Source: Methylophilus medardicus
GTDB taxonomy: Bacteria > Pseudomonadota > Gammaproteobacteria > Burkholderiales > Methylophilaceae
Direction: 5' to 3'
Assembly (NCBI RefSeq): GCF_006363955.1
Contig: NZ_CP040948.1
Location: 868,001 to 932,000, forward strand
Length of the DNA: 64,000 nt
This document shows, in pieces, positions 62,867 through 64,000 of this stretch (positions within the stretch are counted from its first letter, which is position 1; each line of letters begins with the position of its first letter). Made by a program: the position numbers and the translations under genes. A model generated the notes under the pieces. The model did not search any database. It was not told the origin of the DNA and was given only the letters and a program-made list of their open reading frames with translations.

Positions 62867-63397
62867 ATGCGTTTATTCCTAATTTGTGTGTTGTGTAGTA
62901 TTAGCGCTTGCAGCTGGGCCGCGCCTACACATGTGCGAGCCATTGGACAGGGCATGCCCGATGTTGACCTTGATAATGCCATTTATGAAGTGCCAGTGAA
63001 GCCAGGTGTGTCATACCAGGATTTGATCGATAGTTTGAAGTCGATTTCTGAGGGGATGAATTTTGTCAATCCAGCCAATTTTCCCATTGGTGAGCATATG
63101 AAGCTGCGTGGACAAGATCCGCAAGGCGTGAAAGAAGTCCGCACATTTTGCAATCTCAGCATGGGGACTGAGATTATTCTCGATCATCCCGAGTTTCTGG
63201 TGTTTGCCCCATGTCGCCTTGCTATTTATGAGAAGCCAGATGCCAATGGCAAGCGCCAACTGTTTCTCGGTCTAGATCGGCCCACACACGATTTAAAAAA
63301 TATCAAGCAACCCACCGCCAGAGCGCAAGCCTCGGCACAACAGCTGGAAGATGCCTTGATCCAGTTGATGGAAAAAGCCCGTCGCGGCGATTTTTAA
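62867..63397 (+). CDS. Secreted DUF302 domain protein
   Basis: A 176-residue protein with a signal peptide (ICVLCSISACSWAA, cleavage near residue 19). The rest has the DUF302 pattern: YQDLIDSLKSISEGMNFV, then FCNLSMGTEIILDHPEFLVFAPCRLAIYEK. The TT1751-like fold is known but the function is not. Conserved cysteines (FCNLS and PCRL) could form a disulfide or bind a metal. It stands alone, 71 bases after cysB. Confidence 0.85.
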   Translation: MRLFLICVLCSISACSWAAPTHVRAIGQGMPDVDLDNAIYEVPVKPGVSYQDLIDSLKSISEGMNFVNPANFPIGEHMKLRGQDPQGVKEVRTFCNLSMGTEIILDHPEFLVFAPCRLAIYEKPDANGKRQLFLGLDRPTHDLKNIKQPTARAQASAQQLEDALIQLMEKARRGDF

Positions 63398-63526
63398 CCG
63401 TCATTGCAACGGCGAGCTGCGCTGCTTGAATGGGCGCATTTTGCATGTCAGCCAAAACAAGCATCTTTCCCTTTTGAAAGCCATCGCCTATACTCAACTT
63501 AACTTTAATTATTAAGAGTCATTGCC

Positions 63527-64000
63527 ATGGTTGAACCGATGCTTATCGCAAAAAATAATGAGACCAACAGTGTTATGTTGCCCAAAATGGCGAATCGCCA
63601 TGGATTGATTGCGGGCGCAACCGGCACCGGTAAAACGGTGACTTTACAGAGTTTGGCCGAACAATTTTCCCGCATTGGCGTGCCTGTGTTTATGGCCGAC
63701 GTCAAAGGTGACTTGTCGGGGATGAGTCAAGTCGGCGGCGGGAATGCAAAAGTAGCGGCCAGAGTGCAGCAACTTGTGCTCACGGATTATCAAAACAAAG
63801 CTTATCCAGCAATGTTCTGGGATATGTTCGGTGAAAAAGGCCATCCGGTGCGCACGACGCTGAGTGAGATGGGGCCTTTGCTGTTAGCTAGAATGCTCAA
63901 TCTTAACGATGTACAAAGCGGTGTGTTAAACGCGATCTTCAAGATCGCCGATGACAACGGCATGCTGTTGCTAGACATGAAAGACCTGCGCGCCATGGCG
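63527..64000 (+). CDS. HerA-like ATPase, DUF853 family (N-terminal part; runs off the window)
   Basis: The ATG at 63527 (AAGAG upstream) opens a frame of 158 codons that reaches the window end without a stop. The N terminus has [21 protein letters not shown] (Walker A), then [17 protein letters not shown], the pattern of DUF853/YjgR proteins, which are HerA-FtsK-like ATPases. The role is unknown. The Walker B and arginine finger lie beyond the edge. Confidence 0.9.
   Translation, partial: MVEPMLIAKNNETNSVMLPKMANRHGLIAGATGTGKTVTLQSLAEQFSRIGVPVFMADVKGDLSGMSQVGGGNAKVAARVQQLVLTDYQNKAYPAMFWDMFGEKGHPVRTTLSEMGPLLLARMLNLNDVQSGVLNAIFKIADDNGMLLLDMKDLRAMA

Noticed and set aside
1-64000. CRISPR array, insertion sequence or prophage
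   Set aside because: No regularly spaced direct repeats, transposase or phage structural gene was found on either strand; gene order is conserved through most of the window.

Overview
The window reads as chromosome from a betaproteobacterial methylotroph, most likely a member of the Methylophilaceae (Methylophilus, Methylotenera, Methylovorus or a relative). Four things point there: an mxaRSACKL cluster, which in methylotrophs matures calcium-dependent methanol dehydrogenase; a DUF2818 gene directly after nuoN; a cysI-DUF934-cysH-cysD-cysN assimilation operon with an APS-type reductase; and an intact rpsB-tsf-pyrH-frr-uppS-cdsA-dxr-rseP-bamA-skp-lpxD-fabZ-lpxA-lpxB-rnhB block in proteobacterial order. 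The genus is inferred from gene content, not from a database match. I see no phage, insertion sequence, CRISPR array or integrase; nearly all genes are intact and tightly packed.

Layout. 1-4.5 kb: the end of the complex I operon (nuoL partial, nuoM, nuoN, DUF2818). 4.5-12.4 kb: an accessory stretch with a PAP2 phosphatase, two DUF2798 membrane proteins, a LysR regulator, a cold-shock gene followed by an extra infA, an arsR-acr3-arsC arsenic operon, an SDR/TetR divergent pair with twin operators, a second TetR, and an unrecognised 257-residue membrane protein. 12.6-17.9 kb: mxaRSACKL as six overlapping or nearly abutting genes, with no mxaFJGI in view. 17.9-21.8 kb: membrane metallophosphoesterase, zinc phospholipase C-like protein, GT4 glycosyltransferase and a monooxygenase-like protein. 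21.8-27.5 kb: phosphate uptake (pstSCAB, then DUF47-pit) with PHO-box-like promoters. 27.6-36.3 kb: prfB with its programmed +1 frameshift, ychJ-like and ASCH genes, prfC, a 21-codon candidate small gene, acs and glnE. 36.3-40.3 kb: a diguanylate cyclase and dhaL-dhaK without dhaM. 40.4-55.2 kb: tRNA-Arg(CCU) and the translation/envelope block. 55.2-62.8 kb: sulfur assimilation with fdxA, a TauE/SafE permease and divergent cysB. 62.9-64 kb: a secreted DUF302 protein and the start of a HerA-like ATPase (DUF853).

How it works together. The envelope block links translation (S2, EF-Ts, RRF) to isoprenoid, phospholipid, outer-membrane-protein and lipid A synthesis; terminator-like hairpins after rpsB and after tsf allow uneven expression. 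Phosphate uptake is arranged as a high-affinity ABC system with an intra-operon terminator after pstS and a separate Pit system. Sulfate reduction runs from ATP sulfurylase (CysDN) through APS reductase (CysH) to sulfite reductase (CysI) with no APS kinase and no CysJ flavoprotein in the window.

No wholly new multi-gene system stands out. The best candidates for a second look are the orphan mxa maturation cluster with its divergent unknown membrane protein, the terminator-like hairpin that abuts the prfC start codon, the small membrane ORF between acs and prfC, the twin TetR operators, and the CysB-region dyad.
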